NCBI GenBank assembly: GCA_045616445.1
Contig: JAZLGR010000026.1
Coordinates: 1-64,000, forward strand
Direction of reading: 5' to 3'
DNA: 64,000 nt
Origin: Fimousia sp045616445
Lineage (GTDB): Bacteria > Bacillota > Clostridia > Lachnospirales > Lachnospiraceae
Shown here piece after piece: positions 43,176 to 52,350 of the stretch (its first letter is position 1; each line of letters begins with the position of its first letter). A program made the translations under genes and the position numbers. The notes beneath the pieces were generated by a model. That model was given only the letters and a program-made list of their open reading frames with translations. It was not told the origin of the DNA and ran no database searches.

Positions 43176-45269
43176 TTATTCTGCGTGAAGAATGGTACCT
43201 GATTTTTTCGGAACTTTCATTGTTACATAGCCATGATAACCCGGATAGGTTACTCTGGTTTCCTGATGTCCCTGGGCAGAACACTGCATGATCTGTACCA
43301 ATTTCTTATTATCTACACCGATTTCCCATGCCGGGATGGTAATTTCTCTGTCTTCATCGCTGTTATTTAAGATTACCACAGCCTGATCCTTATTTGTAAA
43401 TCGTCCATAACAGAACATATCCTTCTCTCCGTGGAGATACTTCACAGAGCCTTCCATGAATGCTGGATATTCCTTATGGATACGAATCATCTTCTTGTGG
43501 AAGTCGATGAGATCCAGATCTTCCTTGCCCCATGGATAAGTACGACGGTTATCCGGGTCAGTCCATCCGGTCACACCTGCTTCGTCTCCATAGTAGAGCG
43601 TTGGGGCACCTGGCCATGTCATCTGATACATAACCGCCTCCTTAAATACTTCCTTGCGAACGCCTCGATCAGCTGCTTCCGGTCCCACAGACTGGGTTCT
43701 TCCGACTACCTTGTTGGTACGGCTTAAGAATCTGGAGTGGTCATGGTTGGAAAGCTCATTCATCGCAACTTGTAAAGATGGGTAATGGAATCTGGACATA
43801 TGGTACTTCATTGCTCCGGAATAAGTCTGGAAGTTGCCATCTAGATCCTCTCTGTATTCATCAGAGTGCTTTTCCATACCGGTTAAGAACCAGGTGATTG
43901 GTTCCATGAACGCATCATAGTTCATTACGGTATCCCATTCATCGCCCTGAAGCCAGGAGGACACATCTCCGTAATGCTCTGCAAGAATAATTGCTTCCGG
44001 ATTGGCTTCCTTGACTGCTTTACGGAAATCCTTCCAGAATTTATGGTTAAATTCATTGGTATGTCCCAGATCTGCGGCTACGTCTAAACGCCAGCCATCC
44101 ACGTTGAATGGTGGAGAGACCCATTTTCTACCGATGTCTAAAATATATTGATAAAGCTTGTCTGATTCTTCGTAGTTCAGCTTAGGCAGTGTGTCATGAC
44201 CCCACCATCCGTCGTAGGATGCATTATAAGGCCAGAAGGATTCGTCTTCATCATAGAACTTGAAGAACTTGTTATATGGGCTTTCCTTGGAGATGAATGC
44301 GCCGTCTTCATAGCCCTCAACGCCTTCGTAGATGCGCTCCTTATCCATCCATTTGTTGAAGGATCCACAGTGATTGAATACGCCGTCGATGATCACACGC
44401 ATGCCACGGCGGTGAATCTCTTCCACAAGCTCGATGAACAGCTGATTACTCGCTTCTAAGTTTCTCTTATCTGTCACGCGGGAAATGTATCTGGTCGCGT
44501 TCTTGTTATTGGTGTCTGTTTCCTTCACCAACTCGCCCTCGTCCACAACAATGCGGCCAAAATGCGGGTCGATGTAATCATAATCCTGAATATCATACTT
44601 ATGATTGGATGGTGAAACGAATAGTGGATTAAAGTAGATTACATCCACACCTAAATCCTGAAGATAATCAAGTTTATCCATAACACCCTGAAGGTCGCCG
44701 CCATAGAATTCACGGACACCCATGGATGCAGGATATTTGCCCCAGTCATCAATCTTTCTGGTTACTTCATTAATATAGACGTATTCGTTCTCCAACACAT
44801 CGTTAGTTGGATCCCCATTGTAGAAACGATCCACATAAATCTGATACATAACTGCAGATTTCGCCCATGCCGGAGTGGAGAAGTTCTTCACGATGGAGAA
44901 ATTGTAGGTATCGTCATTGTTACGGAAGGTACCATTACGGTTATAATACAGGAACATGTCATTCACTTCGATCTTGAAATAATAGCGAAGTGTCTCTGAT
45001 CCGGCTGGAATCACTACCTTATAGAATTCAAAGTAGTTATCGGACTTATAAAAAGCCATCTCCTTCTCTATTCCGTTGACAACAACGAACACGCGGTCCA
45101 CATTATATCGAACAGCTCGGAATTTGATCGTGATATCATCCTGATCGGTTGGTTCTTCCGGAGACTGATAAAATTTAGTATTGTCGGAGAAAAAGCCATC
45201 TGTTCGAATCAATGGAACGCGATTAAACAGATATGCGTGCAGTTTCTCTGCTTTTGAATATTTCTTCAT
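43176..45269 (-). CDS. GH13 subfamily 20 alpha-glycosidase (neopullulanase/cyclomaltodextrinase type)
   Basis: 697 residues. An N-terminal CBM34-like domain (about 15-125) is followed by the barrel with SAVMYQIYVDRFYNGD, VIIDGVFNHCG, nucleophile in DGWRLDVAAD, acid/base in IILAEHYGD and NELSNHDHSRF. The C-terminal beta-sandwich is at about 620-697. No signal peptide, so it is probably cytoplasmic and degrades imported maltodextrins, cyclodextrins or pullulan fragments. A palindrome overlapping its putative promoter suggests specific repression. Confidence 0.92.
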   Translation of the reverse strand: MKKYSKAEKLHAYLFNRVPLIRTDGFFSDNTKFYQSPEEPTDQDDITIKFRAVRYNVDRVFVVVNGIEKEMAFYKSDNYFEFYKVVIPAGSETLRYYFKIEVNDMFLYYNRNGTFRNNDDTYNFSIVKNFSTPAWAKSAVMYQIYVDRFYNGDPTNDVLENEYVYINEVTRKIDDWGKYPASMGVREFYGGDLQGVMDKLDYLQDLGVDVIYFNPLFVSPSNHKYDIQDYDYIDPHFGRIVVDEGELVKETDTNNKNATRYISRVTDKRNLEASNQLFIELVEEIHRRGMRVIIDGVFNHCGSFNKWMDKERIYEGVEGYEDGAFISKESPYNKFFKFYDEDESFWPYNASYDGWWGHDTLPKLNYEESDKLYQYILDIGRKWVSPPFNVDGWRLDVAADLGHTNEFNHKFWKDFRKAVKEANPEAIILAEHYGDVSSWLQGDEWDTVMNYDAFMEPITWFLTGMEKHSDEYREDLDGNFQTYSGAMKYHMSRFHYPSLQVAMNELSNHDHSRFLSRTNKVVGRTQSVGPEAADRGVRKEVFKEAVMYQMTWPGAPTLYYGDEAGVTGWTDPDNRRTYPWGKEDLDLIDFHKKMIRIHKEYPAFMEGSVKYLHGEKDMFCYGRFTNKDQAVVILNNSDEDREITIPAWEIGVDNKKLVQIMQCSAQGHQETRVTYPGYHGYVTMKVPKKSGTILHAE

Positions 45270-45304
45270 ATTGTATTCCCTCGGTAAATCACATAATACA
45301 CTAG

Positions 45305-45322
45305 CCTATATTGTAATATAGG
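45305..45322. repeat. Perfect palindrome CCTATATTGTAATATAGG, candidate operator
   Basis: Two 8-bp arms around a 2-bp centre, covering the putative -10 box of the GH13_20 gene. It has no T-run, so it reads as a protein-binding site. The regulator is not identified. Confidence 0.55.
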
Positions 45323-45338
45323 TTATAAAAAAAAACAA
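45310..45338 (-). promoter_or_regulatory. Putative promoter of the GH13_20 gene
   Basis: Minus strand TTGTTT (45333-45338), 17 bp, TACAAT (45310-45315), about 40 bp before the ATG. Confidence 0.55.
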
Positions 45339-45373
45339 TCCATTTTTCCTGCAGTGTAAAAAAGCAGACAAGT

Positions 45374-45403
45374 AAAAAGGACAGTCAAAAGACTGTCCTT
45401 TTT
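45374..45403 (-). terminator. Terminator of the tilS-hpt-ftsH operon
   Basis: A perfect 13-bp stem AAAAAGGACAGTC / GACTGTCCTTTTT with an AAAA loop on the plus strand. It sits 200 bp past the ftsH stop; the intervening 45404-45603 is AT-rich with no gene seen. Confidence 0.8.
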
Positions 45404-45603
45404 GGAGAAGGTATTTTGTTACTTATTGGGTGTAGCAAAAAACTATATAATGTATTGGGGGGTTACAGTTATTATTATACATATAACATTTCGAAAGTGT
45501 GCATAAACATTCACATATTTCATCTTCATTTTTGTGCAAATCGTTAATTATTTATCGCACTATTTCTATTTTTTACTACAAAATCGAATTTTTTTGTTCT
45601 TTT

Positions 45604-47415
45604 TTATGCATTTTTGATGAATAACCCCTCGAATTCCTGCTGATCGATTCGTTCTTTTTCCAATAAAAGCTGTGCACATGCATGTAATTCATCCATATGA
45701 GCTTCAATCATTGCCTTCGCTTTTGTATAACATTCATCCACGATTGCATGAACTTCCTGATCGATGAGTGCATTCACTTCATCACTGAAGGTCATCTCGT
45801 GTCCGATTCTCTTGCCTACGAATACTTCCTCCTGATTGTTGGACTCATAATTTAACAGTCCAAGCTTATCAGACATACCATATTTCATGACCATGCTTCT
45901 TGCCACGTCGCTAACCTGCTTGATATCCTGGGAAGCACCGGTTGTTACATCACCGAAGATCAGTTCCTCTGCGATACGTCCGCCTAAGCTTACCATAATA
46001 TCCTGGATCAATGTGCCTTCGGTTTCGAATACATTGTCATTCTCTGGAAGCGGCATAGTGTAGCCTGCTGCACCAACGCCAGTCGGAATGATGGAAACAG
46101 TATAAACCGGTCCCACATCTGGAAGGAGATGGAATAATAATGCATGTCCAGCTTCGTGGTATGCAGTAATTCTTCTTTCCTTTTCCGGAACAAGGCGGCT
46201 CTTCTTCTCTGTTCCGATGCCTACCTTGATAAATGCCTTGTCAATATCATCCTTGCGGATAAATCTTCTGTCATCCCTGGCTGCATTGATGGCTGCTTCA
46301 TTCATCAGGTTTTCCAAATCTGCACCGACAAATCCGGCTGTTGTTCTGGCGATTTCGTGGATATCCACATCATCTCCAAGTGGTTTCTTTCTGGAATGTA
46401 CCTGAAGGATTTCTTCTCTGCCCTTCACATCCGGACGGCCCACTGCAACCTTACGGTCAAAACGGCCCGGTCTTAAGATTGCTGGGTCTAAAATATCTGC
46501 ACGGTTGGTTGCTGCAAGGACGATAATGCCCTGATTTACACCAAATCCGTCCATCTCTACAAGTAGCTGGTTTAAGGTCTGCTCTCTTTCATCGTGTCCG
46601 CCGCCGAGACCACTGCCTCGCTGACGACCCACTGCGTCAATTTCATCAATAAAGATGATACAAGGTGCATTCTTCTTCGCTTCGTTGAATAAGTCCCTTA
46701 CACGGGAAGCACCAACACCGACAAACATCTCTACAAAATCAGAACCGGAGATGCTGAAGAATGGAACGCCAGCTTCCCCTGCCACTGCCTTGGCAATGAG
46801 GGTTTTACCGGTACCCGGAGGTCCCACAAGCAGGACGCCCTTCGGAATTCTGGCACCCAAATGGATATATTTGGCTGGGTTTTTCAGGAAATCAACCACT
46901 TCTTCCAGGCTTTCCTTTTCTTCGTTCAAGCCAGCCACATCCTTGAATGTCACATTGATATCATCCTGGGTTGCAAGACGGGCACGGCTCTTGCCGAAAT
47001 CATTCATCTTGCCACCGCCGCCATTCTGGCGGAGCATCATCATCATCATAAAGACCATCACACCGATCAATGCCACGTTGGTGAAAATCTCAACCCAGTT
47101 GCTGGAATGGCTGATGCCATTAAGCTGAACCGGCACATCCTTGTTGGTCTCTTCGATTCGTTCCTGCACCTTATTGACATCGGAGCTCTGGAATCGGTAG
47201 CTCTCCTCGCCAATCTGCACGCGCACCTCACCGGTTGGAACTTCTTCATTCTGTGCAATGACAATCGATGTCACCTTATCCGCCTTGAGGTCTTTGTAAA
47301 ACTGCTTTTCTGAATATGGACTCTGACCAATGCCTGAGGACAGGGTAAAATAGTAGAAAAGCATCATCGCCACAAGAAGGGTAAGGACATAAATACCATT
47401 ACCTTTACGTCTCAA
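45604..47415 (-). CDS. ftsH: ATP-dependent zinc metalloprotease FtsH
   Basis: 603 residues. Two N-terminal membrane helices (about 8-25 and 110-130) flank an extracytoplasmic domain. The AAA domain has GPPGTGKT, CIIFIDEIDAVG and the second-region-of-homology arginines (LRPGRFDRKV). The protease has HEAGH and the third zinc ligand in the later ELIFGDVTTGASQD region. It degrades membrane and short-lived proteins. The start is TTG, placed 9 bp after GGAG. It is the last gene of the tilS-hpt-ftsH operon. Confidence 0.97.
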   Translation of the reverse strand: MRRKGNGIYVLTLLVAMMLFYYFTLSSGIGQSPYSEKQFYKDLKADKVTSIVIAQNEEVPTGEVRVQIGEESYRFQSSDVNKVQERIEETNKDVPVQLNGISHSSNWVEIFTNVALIGVMVFMMMMMLRQNGGGGKMNDFGKSRARLATQDDINVTFKDVAGLNEEKESLEEVVDFLKNPAKYIHLGARIPKGVLLVGPPGTGKTLIAKAVAGEAGVPFFSISGSDFVEMFVGVGASRVRDLFNEAKKNAPCIIFIDEIDAVGRQRGSGLGGGHDEREQTLNQLLVEMDGFGVNQGIIVLAATNRADILDPAILRPGRFDRKVAVGRPDVKGREEILQVHSRKKPLGDDVDIHEIARTTAGFVGADLENLMNEAAINAARDDRRFIRKDDIDKAFIKVGIGTEKKSRLVPEKERRITAYHEAGHALLFHLLPDVGPVYTVSIIPTGVGAAGYTMPLPENDNVFETEGTLIQDIMVSLGGRIAEELIFGDVTTGASQDIKQVSDVARSMVMKYGMSDKLGLLNYESNNQEEVFVGKRIGHEMTFSDEVNALIDQEVHAIVDECYTKAKAMIEAHMDELHACAQLLLEKERIDQQEFEGLFIKNA

Positions 47416-47429
47416 TTTTTAATTCTCCT

Positions 47430-47954
47430 TTATACTTCCACAATGCCCACATATGGAAGATTTCTGTATTTCTGGGCATAGTCAAGACCGTAGCCTACTA
47501 CGAATTCGTCTGGAATCTGGAATCCATTGTAGTCAACCTGTACTTCTTTGACACGACGGTCTGGCTTATCTAAAAATGCAAATAATTTTAAGCTCTTTGG
47601 TTCTCTCTGTGCTAATAATGGCATGAGATAGTGAAGGGTACGTCCGGAGTCGATGATATCTTCGATTACGATTACGTTCTTGCCTTCGATTGTTTCATCT
47701 AAGTCCTTGGAAAGTTTTACGATACCAGAGGATTTTGTGCCGTCTCCATAGCTGGAAACCTGCATAAAGTCAAGTGTTACTGGAATGGTAATTCTCTTTG
47801 CAAGCTCTGTTGTGATGAATACGCTTCCCTTTAAGATGCAGATCAGATGTACTGATTCGCCTTCATATTCCTTGCTAATCTGTTCAGCAAGCTCTGCAAG
47901 TTTTGCTTCCACTTCTTCTTCAGAAATCATTACGCTAATTTTGTGTTCTGCCAT
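47430..47954 (-). CDS. hpt: Hypoxanthine phosphoribosyltransferase
   Basis: 174 residues, the type I PRTase fold with LICILKGSVFIT, the PRPP motif VIVIEDIIDSGRTLHYL and the C-terminal FVVGYGLDYAQKYRNLPYVG. It salvages hypoxanthine and guanine. Its place between tilS and ftsH is conserved across Firmicutes. AAGGAG precedes the ATG. Confidence 0.96.
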   Translation of the reverse strand: MAEHKISVMISEEEVEAKLAELAEQISKEYEGESVHLICILKGSVFITTELAKRITIPVTLDFMQVSSYGDGTKSSGIVKLSKDLDETIEGKNVIVIEDIIDSGRTLHYLMPLLAQREPKSLKLFAFLDKPDRRVKEVQVDYNGFQIPDEFVVGYGLDYAQKYRNLPYVGIVEV

Positions 47955-47958
47955 AGTA

Positions 47959-49326
47959 TTACGTCTCCTTTTCTATCCATGTAATTTCCAAAATATTCTG
48001 TGTATCCTCTTTCACCTTGTAAGCCTCACTGATTCTTCCACCAACAATCCAAAGGATGTGATGATCATCCGCCAGAAGCGGGACCCTGGTTCTGTCTTCC
48101 TTCGGTATCTTCTGGTCAATAAAATATCGATTCAGCTTTTTGTGCTGCCCCGCCTGGTTCATGATATAATAGTCCCCTTCACGGGCAGTACGCAAGGTTA
48201 TACCACTCTTAATTTTATCATAGGAAAAATATTTCGTATATATTTTTTCAGAAATCGCTGACCCTTTTTCCAATAATCTGATCTTTATACAGGCGTTCCA
48301 TCCAGGAAGTACATACTCCTTGCCGGGCACAATGGGAAGGTCCTTCTGTTCCTGTCCATTCTGACCACGACCCACATCTCCTTCTTTATAAAAAGCGATC
48401 TGATCATACTCCCGCACAGCACGGACACCGTAAGGCAAATGCACCTCTCTGCCGGTCTGCATTGACAAAAGATTCAGCGTCTGTTCCATGTGTACCCGCC
48501 CAATGTCTTTTTCTGCTTCGCAGGCTGTAATGATTCCCTGGCGAATCACTTCTTTTTGTAAAAATACCGGATATTCCCGTAAAGAAGAAAGATCAATCTT
48601 ATTCTGATCGATGCATCGATTGCAGGCCTCCTCAACCTGAGGTGTCAGATAGGCAAGCATCTCTTCCACCTGCTGGGCAAGCTCTGCCATGTGATGGACT
48701 GCCTTTTCATTCACCTGCTCCAATTCAGGAATCACCAGATGTCTGATCCGGTTTCTCACATAATCGGTACGGGCGTTGGACACATCCACATTGTAATGCT
48801 GACACAGATGGGAAAGCGCTGCAAGTATCTCCTCCTTCGTAAGCGAAAGAAGTGGACGGATCAATCTGCCCTGTCTTGGTTTGATGCCACCCATTCCATG
48901 AAGGCCGGTTCCCCTGGCCATGCGGTATAGCAGGGTCTCTGCCTGATCATTCTTATGATGTCCAAGGGCAATGGTATCACAGTTCCACGCCTCCAACTGC
49001 TCATAGAACCTTTGATAGCGCACCTGTCTGCCTGCAAGCTCCAAAGAGCATTTGTTTTGATTGGCCACGCCACGGATATCTTCAGAAAACACTGCGTAAG
49101 TAATCCCATGCTCGACGCAGAACGCCTTCGCAAAGTCCGCCTGGGCATCTGCTTCCTCCTCAAGGTTATGATTGATATGTACCGCAAAGAGGGTAAGATC
49201 AAGGGCTTCCCTAAGTTCCACAAGCTTTAATGCCAGATAGACAGAATCCGGTCCGCCAGAAAAGGCAATCAGAATCCGGTCGCCTCTCTTTATTAAATTA
49301 TCATCGATTTCATATGGTTTTAACAT
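47959..49326 (-). CDS. tilS: tRNA(Ile)-lysidine synthase TilS
   Basis: 455 residues. N-terminal PP-loop ATPase (RILIAFSGGPDSVYLALKL), the LGHHKNDQAETLL motif, then the TilS substrate-recognition and C-terminal domains (residues 240-455). It changes C34 to lysidine in the minor tRNA-Ile(CAU), altering its charging and codon reading. It begins the tilS-hpt-ftsH operon; a GAGGG site precedes the ATG. Confidence 0.95.
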   Translation of the reverse strand: MLKPYEIDDNLIKRGDRILIAFSGGPDSVYLALKLVELREALDLTLFAVHINHNLEEEADAQADFAKAFCVEHGITYAVFSEDIRGVANQNKCSLELAGRQVRYQRFYEQLEAWNCDTIALGHHKNDQAETLLYRMARGTGLHGMGGIKPRQGRLIRPLLSLTKEEILAALSHLCQHYNVDVSNARTDYVRNRIRHLVIPELEQVNEKAVHHMAELAQQVEEMLAYLTPQVEEACNRCIDQNKIDLSSLREYPVFLQKEVIRQGIITACEAEKDIGRVHMEQTLNLLSMQTGREVHLPYGVRAVREYDQIAFYKEGDVGRGQNGQEQKDLPIVPGKEYVLPGWNACIKIRLLEKGSAISEKIYTKYFSYDKIKSGITLRTAREGDYYIMNQAGQHKKLNRYFIDQKIPKEDRTRVPLLADDHHILWIVGGRISEAYKVKEDTQNILEITWIEKET

Positions 49327-49397
49327 GCAATCCCTCTATCAGATATTTCATAGCTATTTAGATATTAATCCACGAAAATAATGATCAAACGAAAAAA

Positions 49398-49423
49398 GGC
49401 GATATAGATTTCTCTATATCGCC
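49398..49423 (-). terminator. Terminator of tRNA-Met
   Basis: A perfect 11-bp stem GGCGATATAGA / TCTATATCGCC with a 4-nt loop and TTTTTT on the minus strand. Confidence 0.9.
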
Positions 49424-49429
49424 TGTAAG

Positions 49430-49503
49430 TAGCGAAGAGCAGATTCGAACTGCTGACACCACGGGTATGAACCGTGTGCTCTAGCCAACTGAGCTACTTC
49501 GCC
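49430..49503 (-). tRNA. tRNA-Met (CAT), elongator type
   Basis: 74 nt. Acceptor GGCGAAG pairs with CTTCGCT with a G-U first pair as in the Bacillus elongator tRNA-Met; anticodon loop TTCATAC; discriminator A. It lacks the three G-C pairs and the 1-72 mismatch of an initiator. It lies just upstream of tilS. Confidence 0.92.
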
Positions 49504-49519
49504 GCACTCAACAATCAAG

Positions 49520-49548
49520 ATTATAGCAACCATAATCATGTTTGTCAA
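49520..49548 (-). promoter_or_regulatory. Consensus promoter of tRNA-Met
   Basis: Minus strand TTGACA (49543-49548), 17 bp, TATAAT (49520-49525), both perfect matches. Confidence 0.88.
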
Positions 49549-49555
49549 CTATTTT

Positions 49556-49891
49556 TTAATCTTCTTCTAGAACATATTCATCCGGATAAAAAAGACCCAG
49601 TTTTTCTCTGGCGATCTTCTCGATATATTCTCTTGTTGTGAGATTCTCTTTTTCCTTCTCTAAGCTTTTCTGCTGCTCCTTCGCACCGTCTAACTGCTTT
49701 TCAAGCTTTGCCTTCTCACTGCGAAGTCGAACACCGTTATACACCTGTATGCCTTCAGAAACAAGAAGTATCATCAGAATCACCGCAACGATGATACGAA
49801 TACTGCTGCGCTTTTTCTTGTCGCCATTCTCGCCGTCATGCTTTTTTCTATACTTTTCGTATTTTGCATACTGATCATCTTTTTTACGCAT
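49556..49891 (-). CDS. divIC: Septum formation initiator, DivIC/FtsB family
   Basis: About 111 residues: a basic cytoplasmic head, one membrane helix (IRIIVAVILMILLVSEGIQV), a coiled coil (about 50-85) and the REYIEKIAREKLGLFYPDE motif typical of the family. It takes part in the FtsL-DivIC-DivIB divisome complex. The start at 49891 follows GGGGAG; a longer reading from 49948 lacks one. It follows rqcP by about 60 bp. Confidence 0.9.
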   Translation of the reverse strand: MRKKDDQYAKYEKYRKKHDGENGDKKKRSSIRIIVAVILMILLVSEGIQVYNGVRLRSEKAKLEKQLDGAKEQQKSLEKEKENLTTREYIEKIAREKLGLFYPDEYVLEED

Positions 49892-49951
49892 AATCCCACT
49901 CCCCCTGTTCTTTAGCATTATTTTAACGTTTTTTATCACATTTTTCAATGA

Positions 49952-50191
49952 TTACAGATAACGAAACATATCTTTTGCTTCTTCTTTTTTGGTTGTATCC
50001 TGAATCTTTAAGATTTCTGCCTTTACTGACTTATTGCCAAAAGCAATTTCAATGATATCTCCAACCTTTACCTTCGTGCCTGCCTTTGCAACCTTATCAT
50101 TGACCATCACACGGCCGCCGTCACATGCTTCATTGGCAACGGAACGTCTCTTGATCAGACGGGACACCTTCAAATATTTATCTAATCTCAT
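49952..50191 (-). CDS. rqcP: S4-domain RNA-binding protein RqcP
   Basis: 79 residues, almost entirely an S4 domain (MRLDKYLKVSRLIKRRSVAN; GDIIEIAFGNKSVKAEILKI). RqcP works with RqcH in alanine tailing of stalled nascent chains. Its position between hup and divIC matches yabO of Bacillus; yabP and yabQ, normally between it and divIC in spore-formers, are absent here. Confidence 0.92.
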   Translation of the reverse strand: MRLDKYLKVSRLIKRRSVANEACDGGRVMVNDKVAKAGTKVKVGDIIEIAFGNKSVKAEILKIQDTTKKEEAKDMFRYL

Positions 50192-50253
50192 TTGTTCGAA
50201 ACCTTTCTATATTAATACAATATTAATACAATTAATTAACAGATAAAACAAAA

Positions 50254-50275
50254 GGCTGCCTTCGAAAAGACAGCC
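50254..50275 (-). terminator. Terminator between hup and rqcP
   Basis: Minus-strand stem GGCTGTCTT / AAGGCAGCC (one wobble), 4-nt loop, then TTTTGTTTT. Confidence 0.8.
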
Positions 50276-50289
50276 CGCTTTTTCAGTAA

Positions 50290-50565
50290 TTATTTATTTA
50301 CAGCGTCTTTTAAAGCTTTACCTGCTTTAAATTTAGGAGTTTTGGAAGCTGCGATTGTCATTGTTTCGCCTGTTCTTGGGTTTCTTCCTTCTCTTGCTGC
50401 ACGATCGGATACTTCAAATGTACCGAAACCAACTAACTGAATTTTTTCACCTTTTGTTAATTCTTCTGCTACAACATCTGTGAATGCTTTTAAAGCTTTT
50501 TCTGCGTCTTTTTTAGAAATCTGAGTTCTTTCAGCAATTGCTGCTACTAATTCTGTTTTATTCAT
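50290..50565 (-). CDS. hup: DNA-binding protein HU
   Basis: 91 residues: MNKTELVAAIAERTQISKKD, VGFGTFEVSDRAAREGRNP and the KTPKFKAGKALKDAVNK tail. It is the histone-like protein that compacts and bends DNA. A strong promoter and a dedicated terminator indicate high, mainly monocistronic expression. Confidence 0.97.
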   Translation of the reverse strand: MNKTELVAAIAERTQISKKDAEKALKAFTDVVAEELTKGEKIQLVGFGTFEVSDRAAREGRNPRTGETMTIAASKTPKFKAGKALKDAVNK

Positions 50566-50639
50566 TGCAAATATTTCCTCCCTAGGATGCTTTCTTATCT
50601 CATCTCATTTTTATACTCGAATTAAAACTTGCAATATCC

Positions 50640-50668
50640 TTTATAATGGTTTTGCCCATTAATGTCAA
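50640..50668 (-). promoter_or_regulatory. Promoter of hup
   Basis: Minus strand TTGACA (50663-50668), 17 bp, TATAAA (50640-50645), about 75 bp before the ATG. Confidence 0.8.
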
Positions 50669-50706
50669 GAGAAAATTACGAAAAACCCTTATTTTACGCA
50701 ATTTTT

Positions 50707-50735
50707 TTGCATTTTATGAACTCATCGGTTATAAT
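50707..50735 (+). promoter_or_regulatory. Promoter of the thioesterase-cvfB-CPBP operon
   Basis: TTGCAT (50707-50712), 17 bp, TATAAT (50730-50735), 41 bp before the thioesterase ATG. Confidence 0.75.
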
Positions 50736-50775
50736 GCTAGTCAGACAGGCAAAAGCTATGGAGGTATCTATTATT

Positions 50776-51480
50776 ATGAAGTACAGTATGAAACACATTG
50801 TCCGCTTCAGCGAGGTCTCTTCTGACCAGTGCGTAGGGATTTCACAGATTATCAACTATTTTCAGGATTGCTCCTCTTTCCACTCCGAATCATTGGGCGT
50901 AGGATTCCACTATCTTGAAAAAGAACAACGTGCATGGCTTATGTCTGGATGGCAGATTGAGGTGGACCGCTTCCCTGTATTCGGCGAAGAAATCACCATC
51001 AGTACCTGGCCATATGACTGGAAGGGTGTATACGGATTCCGAAACTTTGTTATCCACGACAAGGATGATCAGCCAATTGTCCGCGCCAATTCCATCTGGG
51101 TATATACAGATCTGAAGAATCAGGCATTGCTTCGTGCAAACCCTGAGGACATTGCCAGATATGGCACAGAAGAACGTCTGGATATGAAGTATTATCCAAG
51201 AAAGGTTCGCGCACCAAAGGAATTCGAAGAGAAAGAACCTTTGATCGTGTTAAAGAGCTATATTGACACCTATCAGCACATGAACAATGCCCAATATGTA
51301 TCCCTTGCAGAAGAATTTCTGCCAGAAGACTTTGATATTCACGGTCTTCGTGTTTACTACAAACGTTCTGCCGTGCTCCACGACATGATATATCCACGTG
51401 TGACCGCGGGAGAAGACACTTATACTATACAGCTGTGCAATGAAGACGGCGATGCTTACGCAGTCATTGCATTTAGCTAA
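50776..51480 (+). CDS. Acyl-ACP thioesterase
   Basis: About 234 residues, two hot-dog domains: the first with MKHIVRFSEVSSDQCVGISQ, the second with TYQHMNNAQYVSLAEEFLP, matching bacterial acyl-ACP thioesterases (PF01643). It releases fatty acids from acyl carrier protein. The start at 50776 follows GGAGG; longer readings begin upstream of the promoter and are excluded. It leads a three-gene operon with cvfB and a CPBP protease. Confidence 0.88.
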   Translation: MKYSMKHIVRFSEVSSDQCVGISQIINYFQDCSSFHSESLGVGFHYLEKEQRAWLMSGWQIEVDRFPVFGEEITISTWPYDWKGVYGFRNFVIHDKDDQPIVRANSIWVYTDLKNQALLRANPEDIARYGTEERLDMKYYPRKVRAPKEFEEKEPLIVLKSYIDTYQHMNNAQYVSLAEEFLPEDFDIHGLRVYYKRSAVLHDMIYPRVTAGEDTYTIQLCNEDGDAYAVIAFS

Positions 51481-51501
51481 ACGGAAGAACAGGAGAATAA
51501 T

Positions 51502-52338
51502 ATGATTGAATTAGGAAAATTACAGACTTTATACATGGTAAAGAGCACCGACCACGGCGTATATTTAAATGACGCACCTGGTAAAAAGGACGGAAGCATT
51601 TTACTCCCTAAGAAGATGGTGCCGGCACAGATGAGAATGGCCGACGCCATTGAAGTTTATGTATATAAAGATTCCGAAGACAGACCAATCGCAACAACCA
51701 GCACACCAGCCTTAACCCTTGGAGAAGTGGCAAAGCTTCGCTGCGTATCCTTATCCTCCATCGGTGCATTCATGGACTGGGGACTGGAGAAGGATCTATT
51801 CCTTCCTTTCAAGGAACAGACTATGACTGTCCGTGAGGGAAAAGAATATCTCTGCACTCTCTACATCGACAAGAGCGAACGTCTCTGCGCATCCATGCGT
51901 GTTTACGATTATCTGTCTACAGACAGCCCTTACAAGGCAGAAGACCACGTGAAGGGAACGATCACTTCGATCAACGAAGAACTTGGCGTATTCGTTGCCG
52001 TTGATAACAAATATAACGGAATGATTCCGATCAAGGAAGTACACCAGAAATTATATGCTGGCGACGAAGTCAAAGCCCGCGTGGTACGTGTCCGCGATGA
52101 CGGAAAGTTAGATCTGAGTTTAAGAGAAAAAGCATACATTCAGATGGATGCTGACTGCCTTCTCGTTATGGAAACCATTGAAAGTTATGACGGCGTGCTT
52201 CCATTTACAGACAAAGCATCTCCAGCCATCATCAAACGCGAGTTGGGACTGAGCAAGAATGCATTCAAGCGTGCCGTTGGCCGCCTGTTAAAGCAGGGTA
52301 AGGTGGAAATTACCAGCACCTCCATCCGCAAACTGTAA
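51502..52338 (+). CDS. cvfB: CvfB-type S1 RNA-binding protein
   Basis: 278 residues. Three S1-like domains (about 5-60, 70-130 and 140-210: HVKGTITSINEELGVFVAVDNKYNGMIP) and a C-terminal winged helix (KASPAIIKRELGLSKNAFKRAVGRL) form the CvfB/YitL layout. Homologues bind RNA and affect virulence gene expression in Staphylococcus. GGAG precedes the ATG, and the CPBP gene follows directly. Confidence 0.92.
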   Translation: MIELGKLQTLYMVKSTDHGVYLNDAPGKKDGSILLPKKMVPAQMRMADAIEVYVYKDSEDRPIATTSTPALTLGEVAKLRCVSLSSIGAFMDWGLEKDLFLPFKEQTMTVREGKEYLCTLYIDKSERLCASMRVYDYLSTDSPYKAEDHVKGTITSINEELGVFVAVDNKYNGMIPIKEVHQKLYAGDEVKARVVRVRDDGKLDLSLREKAYIQMDADCLLVMETIESYDGVLPFTDKASPAIIKRELGLSKNAFKRAVGRLLKQGKVEITSTSIRKL

Positions 52339-52350
52339 TTGGAAGGAGCG

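Noticed and set aside
49430..49503. tRNA with CAT anticodon as the TilS target tRNA-Ile2, given the neighbouring tilS
   Set aside because: The G1-U72 acceptor pair and the anticodon arm match elongator tRNA-Met of Bacillus, so Met was kept.
50209..50235. Repeat TATTAATACAA twice near rqcP
   Set aside because: Short, AT-rich and in a small gap; no evidence for function beyond chance.
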